DNA from: Bimuria novae-zelandiae CBS 107.79
Taxonomy: Eukaryota; Ascomycota; Dothideomycetes; Pleosporales; Didymosphaeriaceae
DNA length: 64,000 nucleotides
Assembly (NCBI GenBank): GCA_010015655.1
Contig: ML976710.1
Coordinates: 104,133 to 168,132, forward strand
Direction of reading: 5' to 3'
A program made the translations under genes and the position numbers. Positions 44,695-56,369 of the stretch are shown here, one piece after another. Positions within the stretch are counted from its first letter, which is position 1. The number at the start of each line of letters is the position of its first letter. The notes under the pieces are model-generated. The model worked only from the letters and a program-made list of their open reading frames with translations. It did no database searches and was not told where the DNA came from.

Positions 44695-45710
44695 CAGACA
44701 AACGAAGATTCCTAACCACCTCACATAATTGACCCACCCCACACATCACCTCGTGGCATAGAAGCAGGCGCCGCTTCACCCGCCGAAGATAGGACGTTGA
44801 ACACTTAGAGAATGCACTCTGAGCTAGTCTGCGATCAACACTACTAACCCACGAGAAATCAGAGAGAAAGGGCAAGCAGAGAAGGACGGAAGCGTAAAGG
44901 GATTAAATATAGGCTAAATAAGATTAGAACCTGCTAGAGGAAGTAGAACAATGTAGATGTAAGGGCTAAATAAGGCTAAGATTACCGGAGGAAGTGAAAT
45001 AGTAAATTAGCGTTAGTAGCCCTTTCGGCTTAGCCGCCGGGCGTTAATGAAGTGTGTGTGTGTGTATGAGAAGTCCCATTTTCGAGCAGAGCTCTGTATG
45101 ATCATGCGGTCCACATTATCTTCATAGGCAACGCATAGCGAACGAGGAGCCCGCATGCACACTTTTGGCGGGTCGAATGCACGACCTGGAAAAAGTGTGG
45201 TTTGACGGGACGGGACCGATTGGGACAGCATGGACGAGAGCGCGGCTGTTCAAGCCAACCACTTCAGCGCTCCCTTTTCGCGAAGCACAAAGACCAGTTT
45301 GGCATGGGTACGCCCCTCGTTGCACATGATATTCTCCGGTCCCAGACCGGCGACCACCTCCGACCTGCTACCTTTGAGTTCCTGTTCGTGATATTGCTAG
45401 CATGGGCAGGCACAAGAAAATCGTCTTGTGCCTCCCTAGCGTCATCAAACCAAATGGAACAAGCATAGCTTTCTTTGCTGAGGAGAGAACCCTGAGTTCC
45501 AGACCCATGGCAAGGTCTAGCCCCGAGACTGTTGCCTGTACGCCTCTGGCCCCGCGGGCTTTCACCGCAACTGTTCCTGCTGGCGAGACCGCGCTAATAG
45601 CTTCTCCTTCTCATACTGTTCAGATATGCATCAACATTCACCATCACAGCTTTTCATTAATGATATTACCTTATCTTTTTCTCTTTACACAGAGTTTAAA
45701 TTCAATCACA
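44695..45710. other. LINE 3' flank and upstream region of the con-10-like gene
   Basis: 44.88-45.0 kb has GGCTAAATAAG-type repeats compatible with a LINE 3' end. (GT)7 lies at 45052-45065. Open frames on both strands at 45.2-45.7 kb show no recognisable feature. The last 120 bp are pyrimidine-rich and end TCAATCACA before the ATG, like a fungal 5' leader. Confidence 0.4.
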
Positions 45711-45989
45711 ATGTCTGGCAACGACAACCCAGGAAACTTCGCTAACCGCCCAGGAAGCGGTTGAGCGCATTGCATCTAAAGGTGGACAGGCTTCGCACTC
45801 AGGCGGTTTCGCTCCATAGATGCTGATAAGCAAGTAAGTTGCATTCAATCTTGAATCTTGTGCATTTCGGTTGACGTGTAACTGCAGCGTGATATCGCAT
45901 CACGGGGCGGCCGATCTCCCTCTGGATCTTTTGAACCTGGTTCTGAGAAGGCGAAGGAAGCTGGGAGGAAGGGAGGACAGAGCTCTTAA
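45711..45989 (+). pseudogene. con-10-like (KGG-repeat) conidiation/stress protein, frameshifted
   Basis: Exon 1 starts MSGNDNPGNFANRP, then after a small deletion the frame shifts to EAVERIASKGGQASHSGGFA, and shifts again just before IDADKQ. A clean intron (45834-45887, GTAAGT...CTGCAG) follows. Exon 2 (45888-45989) reads RDIASRGGRSPSGSFEPGSE and ends KAKEAGRKGGQSS. These are the GNFANRP, KGG and EAGRKGG signatures of the con-10 family, small hydrophilic proteins expressed during conidiation and stress. Full-length members are about 80-90 residues, so this is the whole gene with two indels. Sequencing error could also give two nearby indels. Confidence 0.75.
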
Positions 45990-46019
45990 AAGGCATTCCT
46001 CAAGCCTGATTCAGGACGA

Positions 46020-46242
46020 AGTTGGGCAAGACTTGTCATACGCAATGGCGGGAGAGCTATATACTCTAGTCCAGATCATTTTCAACGACATTAAAAAGCT
46101 TATGGTATCGCCAGTTTATCGCAAAATGCGTGAGATGCACCTTGTGGGAAATGACGCGTTCAAGGGTGCGGGGGAGGTTAGTAGGACTATGTTAGACATA
46201 GCCAAACGCATAATGGATGTACTGCAGCAAGAACTCCTTTGA
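46020..46242 (+). pseudogene. Second copy of the SAM-HMG regulator C-terminal tail
   Basis: The plus frame reads AGELYTLVQIIFNDIKKLMV, SPVYRKMREMH, then EVSRTMLDIAKRIMDVLQ, ending at 46242. The tail of the gene at 40.8-43.6 kb reads ARKMYTSLQILFNDVRDILV, SP, ... VRRRVADIARRIVDLL. The two are clearly related and end at equivalent points. The homology starts about 35 bp after the con-10-like stop, with no upstream exon, so this is a detached gene end rather than a complete paralogue. Confidence 0.6.
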
Positions 46243-47023
46243 TGAAGGGTAAATAAGCATGAAAACCAAAAATAGAGCTAAAAGATCGGAAGTGCAGGGT
46301 AGGTCTCGACGCTCCGTCCAATGCATAATGCTACTGTTGCGTAAAGCTCTGGGCACCTGCAGGAAACAGAGTAAAGGTGGCAGAGGTGCCTCGGCGTGAG
46401 GCGTCCATCTCTGGGTGCACCTAGACTTGATGAAGCTAGTGCGAGCCGCTCGACCTGGCGAAACGCGAATGTTGATTTCGAAGGCAATACGGTCCATCAT
46501 AGTTCGGGACAAGCTAGCCCTGAGATAACTTAACATCCGGACCAAGCCTCGCATACGGCTGCTCAGCCGGAACTAAGATGGCTTGTTTCAAAGCCAGGCC
46601 CACAGGGTGCCATCCTCTTAGGTGCCACACCTAGCGGGGTCACACTCTGTTACCCGAACTCCCAAGCAGAAGCATAGTATCAAAAGGCGGCCGTGAGGCA
46701 AGCCGTGGCTTCCTATTTCCAAGTTTTCTTATACTCCTGCATGCGATAAGTATTCAGAGCGCCTTAGAAGGAATGGGCCTCCATTCACGATATCATGTTG
46801 GACTTACGCCAAGCTGTCATCATGATCGCCAGCCGTGACACATAGCCTGTCACCAAGTATAAAGAGTGTCGTGTTGAATGCGACAGCTGTGACTGTCGCC
46901 AGATTTGCCTCCCAACCCCACCTCTCTGTCTGTTCCAACATCGTCAGGTACGCAGTTCCTGTACGCATTGTAGGATGGCTCTCCCTCCCGCTGGTCATCT
47001 TGTTCTTGTTAACACAGGCTGAT
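46243..47023. other. Intergenic; 3' flank of the intact Zn2Cys6 gene
   Basis: Normal composition. Several short frames overlap on opposite strands with no recognisable motif. No tRNA cloverleaf seen. Confidence 0.4.
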
Positions 47024-49709
47024 CTATAACGAAAAGTTCTCGTCTAGTACATCAGGCGTAGCTGCATCCATACTCGAAAAAAAGTTGCTGGAGTGAACAG
47101 GATTGTTCTCGTCATGATGAGTGGTGAAAGTAGGATTGAATAGTGAATGGAAACGCGTTAGATCCGCAGGGAATGCACCGCTGGGACGCATGTATTCTTG
47201 GGTTGGTACAGGCGTTCTCGCAGACATGGACGCGTGGCCTGTATGGAAATGAGAGTACCCGCTCGCCGGTATTCCTTGTTCGGATTGGTGCTCGCCCACG
47301 CCGGTGGAGAACGAATGGTCCTGGGCGCCTTTATTAATTGTCGAATGAATCGCAGCGCTAGTTACCGTGCCTTCTTCAGAGCAAGCAGCGTCCTCACTTA
47401 AAAGATCAGATAAGTCGGCTTTGATCCGTGGCGCCAGTTTTTGCAGTATTCCGAAAGCTAACGAATAAGCACGCTCCGCCATCGGATCGCTCCTTTTCAT
47501 CGTTCTCAAGCACCGGATAAGCTTCTTCGCAGACGATAAGACTTCGTTACTGTCCTCTCGCAAGTGGACTGTACCGTAAGACATCTCAAGTAGCAGTACG
47601 GTCAGGGCCTGCATGAGGCTGTGAACCAAGGTCCACCACGGCCCGGTCTGATATAGGACAACGCTATCCATAAGGTCAGGCAGGATGTCCGTTAAATCCT
47701 TCGCTGCCTTAACGCACATGAGTGCCGTCTTTTTGTTGAAGTTATCTGAAGCCTTTGTCTGGTTAGTAATGCGGCTGTCGAGTCTACATAGACAAGGGCG
47801 TGTAATGAGAAGTTTGCACTCGATATACTTCATGTTAAGGATCAGGCGTTCGCGTCGGAAGTCGGCGTTGGCATCCGGCCGAGTAAAATCGAGGCCGTAG
47901 GGAAGGGAAGCTGACCAAACTTCAAGCTCATTACACAACGCAGATATCATTTGTTGCACCTGCTTCCATGATCGGGTGACTACTTTGGCGGAATACAGCT
48001 GTGCCATCGCTCTTTGAGCGATTAAGACGACTTGTACCGTGCTCTTCAGGAATGACGCGGCGTTCGAGGGCCTCGAGATTGCTTGGCCAGCCTGGGAAGA
48101 ACGTCGGTGAAGGTCGGTTACTCTATAGCCTTCGTGGGATTGATCTGCCTGTGTCGGATCTGCTAACCGCTCCGTCGTCAACGATAGCGGTAAGGGCACT
48201 GAGCAGTAGTCTTCGACGAGTAAGCTCGGCCTCCCAATAATGATGCTGAGGATCCCTTCTAAACAGCAAATGCCCCACCACATATGTATTAACATTTCTT
48301 TTTGGGCCGTGCTAAAAGTGCGATCTTCGTTTCGAAGGTGTAATCCAAGCGCCTGGGCATAGCGAAGTGCTATACCAACAATGATCCAGGCCCTGCAGCA
48401 CGCGGTCAGCAAGAAAGGGGACTGTGAGAGCTAGGTTTACCTGTTAACGCGCCCTACAACCAGGAGATAAAAGGCAAGAAGGCCCGTGAACTGTACTTGC
48501 ATAAGATCCGGCTTGGAGAGCAGAGAGCCATAAAGCCCTAAGATATGCGCGCGCGACTGGTAGATGAGGTGGTCCCGATCGTCCGCTCGCCAGTCTGCTT
48601 CAGTCAAATGCGAATACTTCGCTCCGATGGCAAATACAAGATTTAATATCGCAAGCCACTTGTTCGGCGCAGTAAGAGGTAAGCCCTGTCTTGCAGACTG
48701 GTAATATCCTCGGAAATTGTCCGTGAAAGAGGATCTCGACAGGATTGGGAACGAATCTTGAACGGTGTTCAAATAGCTATCTACAAGTCGCTGGGCGGTA
48801 TCCATCGGGGGAAGCTCGTACGGATCCACGGTGTAGTCCACGTCTACGTCGTCATCATCCAAATAGAAGGATGATGTGCTGGTAGGCAAGGGTGCGTTGA
48901 AATCTCGCTCCTGAAGCTCTTGGCGTGTTTGCATAGCCTTCATGCGCTGCAAGGCCGCCTCGGAGTTGTCCCCAGGTGGCCCATAGGGACCTTCAGATCC
49001 AGTCAATGCACCTTCTGGATAACCTAACTGCCTTTGTAAACGACGTATCCATTGGAGCTCAGAGCCTTTCCCCACAAATCCAGTGGCGCGTCCCTCGTCG
49101 GTCCGAAGCAAATCCTCGTCCATAATGTCCGTGTCTCCATTAGAGCCAGCCTCAGCGGACACATGACCTTCACCTTGTACATCCTCAGCCTCGGGGGCTC
49201 TTTGCAGGTCCATCGAGGAAGCGGTATCGGAAACGTCGTCTACGAACTGCGAATTGTGAGCGGAGACTACAGGAAGAGACTCATTTATCGAATTCGCCTT
49301 ACTCCTTGTAGAAAATTGTCTATTTCTTGTCTTCTATCTTCGGTAACGGAGACGCTGAGGCCTTTCAGGAAAGCAATCATGTCTTGATTTTGCTCAGTAG
49401 CCCTGCAAGCGCTTAGAAGTGGCTGGATCTTTGATTCGCAAATGGCGCTGACGTTTTCAGACGGTTTCTACGACTTGGTTCGTAGACACACGGTTGCTCC
49501 CTATTCCAACACTTGGAGCACCTTGGTTGTCCCCCATCGCATCTCGTCTTGCGCTTGCGGCACTCGAGGCAGGCGCGTGAAGCCCTCGGCATAATGCGAT
49601 GCCGCACGGCACCGGAACGAGTTGTGTTGCGTGGCTGTTTCTCGAGCCGCGGAATGGGCACCTTGGGCGGACGGCTCGACCCTGACGTGGGGGAGATAGG
49701 AGGAGACAT
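47024..49709 (-). CDS. Zn(II)2Cys6 transcription factor with fungal regulator domain, apparently intact
   Basis: Minus-strand exons 49453-49709, 49303-49402, 48441-49246 and 47024-48392 join in phase (introns 50, 56 and 48 bp) into 843 residues without a stop. Residues 47-74 hold the binuclear zinc cluster C47-x2-C50-x6-C57-x6-C64-x2-C67-x6-C74 (ACLECRKRKTRC...CSKCWNREQPC). ATEQNQDMIAFLKGL follows at the first junction, then an acidic patch (DDDDVDVDYTVD). The regulator middle homology domain begins at YLNTVQDSFPILSRSSF and includes NRAWIIVGIALRYAQALGLH and MWWGICCLEGILSIIIGRPS. Intron 1 has donor GTCAGC, the weakest junction. A start at Met40 is possible. It acts in the nucleus; the target is unknown, with no pathway genes beside it. 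It is the only convincingly intact multi-exon gene here. Confidence 0.85.
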
Positions 49710-51640
49710 GTAGATGTACGTAAGCCTAAAAGAACAGTTACTGCAACAGCTTCCGACAGGCCACTGTCGAGTTGAGGGGCAGCGGTACGATATTTAGATC
49801 GCGCTGCAGGGTACAACGGCGCTTTTATCGGCTCAATTGCTGCCAAGCAAGTTGGGAGGATGGGAGGTGACGCCGTGTCGTGGTAAGCACTGTCCCATAT
49901 CCAGTGCGTCAGAGGCAGCTGAAAGGTAAAGAAGCGCAGTATGAGCAGCGGCAGAACACCTGGACGATAGACACGAAACTGCAGAGCTTGCAGCCAAGGC
50001 GTAGCAGCTTTCGAGGCTTTCCCCTGCCCAGAATACGTCTGTGAACGTCGCCAAGCGATATGATTGGACAGAGAAGAGAGCCGAAGTGGCTAGCGACATT
50101 CTGGGCGTCTGTTAGAAATCTCCTTCAACATTAATACGGGCAAGCATCCACCACTTGCGGCTCTTGATTGCGCGCATATGGCAAGTAGCGTGGCGGCAGG
50201 CTACGATGCTGTGGCCACCGTTTACCATGCACTACAGCCATCGGTAGCATGAGATTGATGCGGACGGTCCTATGGTGAAATGGATTCACCTGTAAGTTGC
50301 TGTAGATTTTCTGTATTACCTGAAGCCTTCCAGATTTGGATCTTGTGATCTGAGCAAAGCTATTAAACTTGCTGTCTTAGGCCAAGAAGGGAATATAGAG
50401 TAGGGTTGCTTGAAATGTGTCGCGCCGCGAGGTCCTTTTGAGGAGATATAAGATGACAACTTTAGGAAAAAGCTTGAGGGCGTGATCGATGAAGAAGGAA
50501 CACAGAATGCGTTCGCCGGTACCAGCACTTCGTTTCGCAGGTGAAGACTATATATGCGCAAAGCGGTTATTGTTTTAGACTATCATTTCTCGCCCTCCCT
50601 CGACCGGCTTCCCAAGCGGCCGTGACGACATGCTGACCTTATAGGAACGTTGAAAGTGGTTGCAATTCTTGGCGCTAGGTTGCGATCTCACAAGATGCCA
50701 GGTTGAAGTTGCAGCGTTTAGGTGCTACGAACTTCGCTCCCATTTCATATATCACATTTCTGACGCGATACCGATACATCCAGACACGCTGACCAGCATG
50801 TCTAATCTAGCCCATACGTGAAGTCTGCCAGCTGGCATAATAAGGGAGATCGATGCGGTATAGCGGGACCAGCGCGATGAATAACTTGCGCCGCGTTCGC
50901 TGTTGCATTGGGTCACACAGGGACATGTAGCGGAGACCGGCAGGAACACGCAGCGCAAACAAATGCGAGTCCTGAGCCAGACCTAATCGTGAATGCAGTC
51001 GCTGGTATCGCTGACGTCACATCGTTTAACAAGCCAATACGGTAATGGTGTTCAGAGTGCAAAAGTGCGAAGACTATCTCACCGTTGAAGCACCGCAAGG
51101 CTAAGCCCTGCCGCGGTCGTCTTTCTACCTCAGGCTTTCGAATGCGCATGGGAGTGCTTAACTGGCCTTGCTTATTGAACAGCTGTAGCTGCACCATACT
51201 CGCAATATTGAAGGAACTTGGATACAGATGTAACATATCTGCATGATAACAATATGATGTAAGCAGTTCGCAGCGTGCGGATTCTTTTCTCGCATCGATA
51301 AAGACCTCAAACGTTACCAGAGTCTTCGCTGTCCCAAACGCCTCCTCTCTCTAGACGAACAATGATCCGGTGGTCGCCTAGACCTCCCTGCTCTGTTACC
51401 TTCCCAGACCTGATAGTCAGTGGGGTCGCTTCTATTACAAAGAAGGAGTTGGCAGTAAAGAAGGGGCTAAACCAAGTTACAAGCGATCCACTGCGCCCTT
51501 TCCATAGAGAAGGAGGAGATGTTGAGGCGAGAGAGCTTGAATAAGCGCATATAGCAGTTTACAAGCAAGGGGCAGGGCAAGGCGTTGTTGGAATCATTGA
51601 AGAATTCCGGTCGCACGAATACCTCTACCCCACCCTTCTT
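49710..51640. other. Intergenic, 5' flank of the Zn2Cys6 gene; no gene seen
   Basis: GC-normal DNA with only short overlapping frames lacking motifs. The composition switches to AT-rich at about 51.64 kb. Confidence 0.45.
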
Positions 51641-51649
51641 ATACCTAAT

Positions 51650-52070
51650 TAAATAGATAGATATAGACTATAAAAACTAAGACAAGAACTACATAAACAG
51701 CCACGCTAACGTAGTTAACATTATTAAGAACTATCCTAACTTTAAAAAGTACCTTAAGTAACTATTTTGAATTATTAATAAAACTATTATAGCTAAATAC
51801 GCTATCTAGATAATTAGATAATAATAATTTATAGTAGAATATATAGTAGAGTTCCGCAAGTATACTATATAACTAAAATAAGAAAAAGAATCTCTTAAGA
51901 CTATATATAAATAAGGGCTTAAGTATAAAGTGCAAGAAGAACTTCTACGTAGTAGTATAAAAATTAAGACTTTTAATAAGCTATATAAAGAAATAATTAG
52001 GATTAATAGAGAATAGTTCGCGCTGTAAGAAGAGTTTTATAGAAACCTAAGAAACGCTAGCATTAGAAGG
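51650..52070 (+). mobile_element. Gypsy gag fragment (RIP-degraded)
   Basis: The plus frame reads IVEYIVEFRKYTIQLK, then ESLKTIYK, GLKYKVQEELLRSSIKIKTF, NKLYKEIIRI. This matches the retrotransposon gag pattern (AEFQRYS..L.WDDEAL...FY.GLKD.VKEEL). Stops are TAA/TAG. It is cut at 52070 by the Copia LTR. Confidence 0.65.
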
Positions 52071-52217
52071 TGTGACGGTTCAGTATGGAAGCTTGGGCCA
52101 CCCGCGTACGTGTGGCCCGTGCACGTGACTCACGTGATCCACAGTATATAGCTCCATAGAGTAGCTTCTCAGTCAAAACAACGATTGCCTCAACACTCTA
52201 CTCTTTTCGACGTTACA
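52071..52217 (+). repeat. Copia 5' LTR, 147 bp
   Basis: Starts TGTGACGGTTCAGTATGG and ends TTCGACGTTACA. It contains a TATATAGC box near 52145 and a CACGTGACTCACGTGAT patch. The boundary is confirmed by the adjacent primer-binding site. Confidence 0.8.
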
Positions 52218-52230
52218 GTTATGAGCCCGG
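52218..52230 (+). promoter_or_regulatory. Primer-binding site complementary to the anticodon arm of initiator tRNA-Met
   Basis: GTTATGAGCCCGG directly abuts the LTR. The reverse complement CCGGGCTCATAAC is the anticodon-loop sequence of eukaryotic initiator tRNA-Met (CAT anticodon). This is the half-tRNA priming mode known for Drosophila copia and some fungal Copia elements. Confidence 0.75.
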
Positions 52231-55200
52231 TTTGCACCTGCTAAGGCTGCTACGCACCTGCAATCGTTTACTGCAATCGTTCACTTGCAATTGTTTACAA
52301 TTATCCTGCGATACCTGCTGCATACGACTTGTGACAGCTACACGACTCCACGATGGCGACAGAATCTGATCCTACGACAACGCGTGTCACAGTAGTCCTC
52401 AACAAGCCTGAGGACTGGCAGGCATGGATCTTTCTTCGCAAGGATGCCGCGCAGCAGCACGATCTATGGCAGTATTGCAATCCCGACGTCGCTACAGCTG
52501 ACCTGCCTCTACTCACAGAGCCTGTCGAGCCTATGGCGCACCAATACAAAGTTACTAAGTTACCTAGTACGATATTCGTCAACGCTAACCTTAATAATAA
52601 TAAATTTTAACGCTATTAATTTACGTATAACTAATATAAAAAGTAATATATTTACTACCTTAAGCAGAAATAGGCACTTTAAAACTTAAATATAAATATT
52701 AGTGAAATAATCGCTAAGCGTTATATTTACTTATTATATAATAAGGATACGCCGTACGCACGGCTTATCTCTCTTAAAAAGTACTTTACGCTATTAATAG
52801 TAGTCTACTAACATAACTTAATTAATAACTATAAGTACTTATATGCCCCGCTAAAGTTACATAACCTTAAAAACTAGCTATAATTATAAATTAAAGTTAC
52901 TAGCTAGTATATTAAAATTAATTTACTTAACGTTAAAGGCACGCGCGCACAAGAAGACTTTTTAATAATTATTAAAAATATTAACTTTAAATATACTACG
53001 CTAAAGCTAATTAAGCTATTTAAGTATAAAAATAATAATACGTAAATAGCTACGCTAGAGGACTACGTCTCTATATATATAAAATACGTTTAATAAGTCT
53101 AACCTAGTTAACAGCATAGCAGGTAATCTTTAAGTAGTGAAGATATAAAATAATAATAAGTCTACTATAAGTTAAGCGCTAAGGAGCGTCTATCTTTATA
53201 ATAATAAATACTAGTATAGTTCGTGCTACTACCTTAATAAGGACTTTTACTTATAATAAAGTAACATTTAGAAGGATCCTACTATGCGCTAGTGTATTAA
53301 TTAAGTTTTATAAAATAAACCTAGCCTACTTACGCGAATATAAAAGGCTATGAATAAGATAAATAAGCGTTTCTTAAAGATAACACTATCTACTATATCT
53401 ATTTAACTTAATAATAGATATTTACCGAGCGATAGCAGCTTAGCTTTTATAATAGGCTTATGTAGTATATAGTAAGCAAGGTCTTAGCTGCTCTAGCTAA
53501 TAACTATAATATAATCTTGCTAGGTAAGTTAACTATTACTGTAATTAATAATTATACTATAACTTTATAAGACTAATAGATCCTTAACATAGGTTCTAAT
53601 ACCTACGTTATTAATATAACCAATTTAGTAGGCTGGGAACAGGAGCGCGTTAAGAATACTAGTATAATTATTAGAATAGGTAAGTAATACTATAAAATTA
53701 ATGTCTAAGGTAAAATAACTTTTATAATTAATATACTAATAGGTATAGTACTAACGTTAATTACTTATATTACTCTAGCACCTAGCTTTAATACAAGCGT
53801 CGTTAGTCTTAGACGCTATTATAATATTAGTCTACTTTAACTTAGGTTAAAATACGCTATATAATAAATATAGCGTTATTACTTACTTAGAGTACTATAA
53901 GGGCTATTAGCTTATTAACGTAGATTCTTCTTGCCGTCTAATAATGTTATTATTACTTATAATAGCAATTCAAACTCGCTTATTAAAAGCATAAAAGAAG
54001 ACCTAAGAGATCTTTTTAACGTTTACCTACAAGGTTTAGGGCTATCTAGGACGCAAGGCTATAAATTACCTAAATAATAACATGAAAAGAGTAATAGTAA
54101 GAGGTCCTGCTAATCAAGACTTTTATTAAATCTATATAAAATTAAAATTAAAGCAGATCTTTTACTTTACGCTAAAAGACGGTATTTATTCCTTCTATTA
54201 AACCTTAATTAACCTTATCTAACTATAATAATAGAGAGAGTCTTATTATAATAGTAATAAGTAGGGTGCTTATAATATCTATTAATACTTATATTAGTAC
54301 GAAGCAGAGTCCTTTCTAATAAAATTAGAAGCTTAGCTAGGCTGCTAGCTATAAAATACTATACTATAAATTTAGCGTTAGTGTAATTACAACGTAATTA
54401 TAATTAAGCTTAACGCTAAGCGTAGCATTATTAACTTTATAAAGTAACTCTACGCTAACTTAAGTATATACTTTAAGCTACGCGCTCTAGATACTTTTAC
54501 GTAAAATAAAGGTACTAAGATTACTAATAAGCTAATTATAATAAATTCCCGCACCTTACGCCTCTAGGGTAACTTTTTTAAAGTAATTAGTAAATAAGTT
54601 AATAAAGATATTAGTATACCTACTTAATTAAATGCTATCTAAAGTCCTTAATTAACGCACGCTATATAAGGTTATTTAAAGTAAAAAGCCTATAATAAGT
54701 TATTTTTAACTAATTAGTTATTACGCGTATGTTCTTAATAAACATCTATTACGTAGAGCAAAGACAGCCTCACGCGCCCTAATTAGCTATCTCGTAGGCT
54801 ATAATAGCACTAATATCTTTCGTATTTAGCTACTAATAACGGATCGAGTTATCTATACGTAAGACGTATTATTTAATACTTCTACCTTTTATAAAGGCTA
54901 TAATAGCTACGTAGATAACTTAGTAATTAAAAATATTATTAAGTTACTTGATATCTCTAAGGCGTGTAAGGATGACGATATATTTATTAAGGAACTTATA
55001 ATATTATGTTAGCGACGTCTCTATAACAAGGCTAAATTTATAGTAATACTAATACTAACGCCTGTCGTAAAATTGTCTAAGCCATTAGTAGGGGGTAACA
55101 CTAATAGACTATTAACCTTTTAATATTAATTTACTTTTAATAACTTTATAGATAAATTAGCTTCTCTTAATTAGATAGTAAATTATTTTATAAAATACTA

Positions 55201-56106
55201 CTACGCTCGCAACTTTCATCCTACGCCTATATAGTAAAAAGTTACTAATTAATTAGCTAACAAAATTAAAGGCTATATACCTAACTAAAGTAGTAATAAT
55301 ACTCTATAGTATTGAGATCTAAATATCCTATAAAATAACAGTGCATTTAAAAACTAACAAACTTAAGTAATCTATAAACTTACGCTATTTAACTAGAAGC
55401 TTAAAACGTCGCTAATTACCTATATGCCTTTGCTATAATAATAATTACTAGTAACGTAAAGGTAAATAACTTTTAAATTTATTAAAGCTAGTTACTACCT
55501 GCCCTAAAGCACATTAGCTAACTAAAGTTATATTTATATAGCGCTAAGTTTATAAAAGCTATTAAGCGCAAGTATTAAGAGGTCTAGAGTAAAAGTTACT
55601 TTTGTAAGACCTTAGTAATATATTAAACTACTTAGGCTAAAGGCATTAAGGTAATCCTACTTATATAGGTATTTAGATATAAGTTTAATAAGGATAGTTA
55701 TCTTTATAAGTATAAGACTTAACTTATCGCACGCGGAGACCTGTAAAAGTAGTTTAATAATACTTACGCTACAACTTTTATAGCTTACACCTTTTAAGTA
55801 GTTATTATAATTACTAACTACTTTAGCTTAAAGCTAAAGTAATATAACATACCTAACACCTTTTTTAATACTATACTTAATTAAAACCTATACGCTAAGA
55901 CTCCTAGTATTTTTAAAAAAGTGAATAATAATCTTCTAAAGGTGCTTCGCGCCCTCTACGGCCTAAAAGATACACTACTTCTATAGTATAATACGTTTTA
56001 AGCTATAGTTAAGCTACTAGGGCTGAAGCGTGTGAAAGGCTTCTTATGCTTATGCATTAATAATTAGCTTGTCCTATTTATTTACGTTAACGATATAATA
56101 ATAGCA

Positions 56107-56369
56107 TATTACCTAACAAACGCTTATCTGTCCGTACGCAGTACGGGCAGCTACCTAATGCGATGTCTTAAGACAGGTGACAATGGTTATGTAATACCGC
56201 ACAGGCAAAGGCACAGACCATAGTCACCGTGCGCGAGCATTAATCCTTATAACCCCCTTTCCTCCGTACGTAGAATAGACAGACAAGACTTGAATACCAG
56301 ATCCTTTTCTCACCCGTACCATCGTACAACTATCTAGCCCTATCATATCGCGATATGCTTGGCTTAGTA
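56107..56369. repeat. 263-bp solo-LTR-like insertion in the Copia reverse transcriptase
   Basis: A GC-richer block, from TATTACCTAACAAACGC to GGCTTAGTA, sits just after VYVNDIIIA and is flanked by TAGCA (56102-56106) and TAGCC (56370-56374). Removing it with one flank restores IIIAHSTYLY. The TA...TA ends fit decayed TG...CA ends. The single mismatch in the flank keeps this below certain. Confidence 0.65.

Noticed and set aside
46600..46720. Possible tRNA-like stretch
   Set aside because: No cloverleaf with T-loop GTTCRA and A/B boxes could be drawn.
47143..48240. Plus-strand frames at 47143-48240
   Set aside because: Shadows of the last exon of the intact Zn2Cys6 gene.
49833..50099. 88-codon minus-strand frame upstream of the Zn2Cys6 gene
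   Set aside because: Ser/Ala-rich with no motif and no splice link; probably chance.
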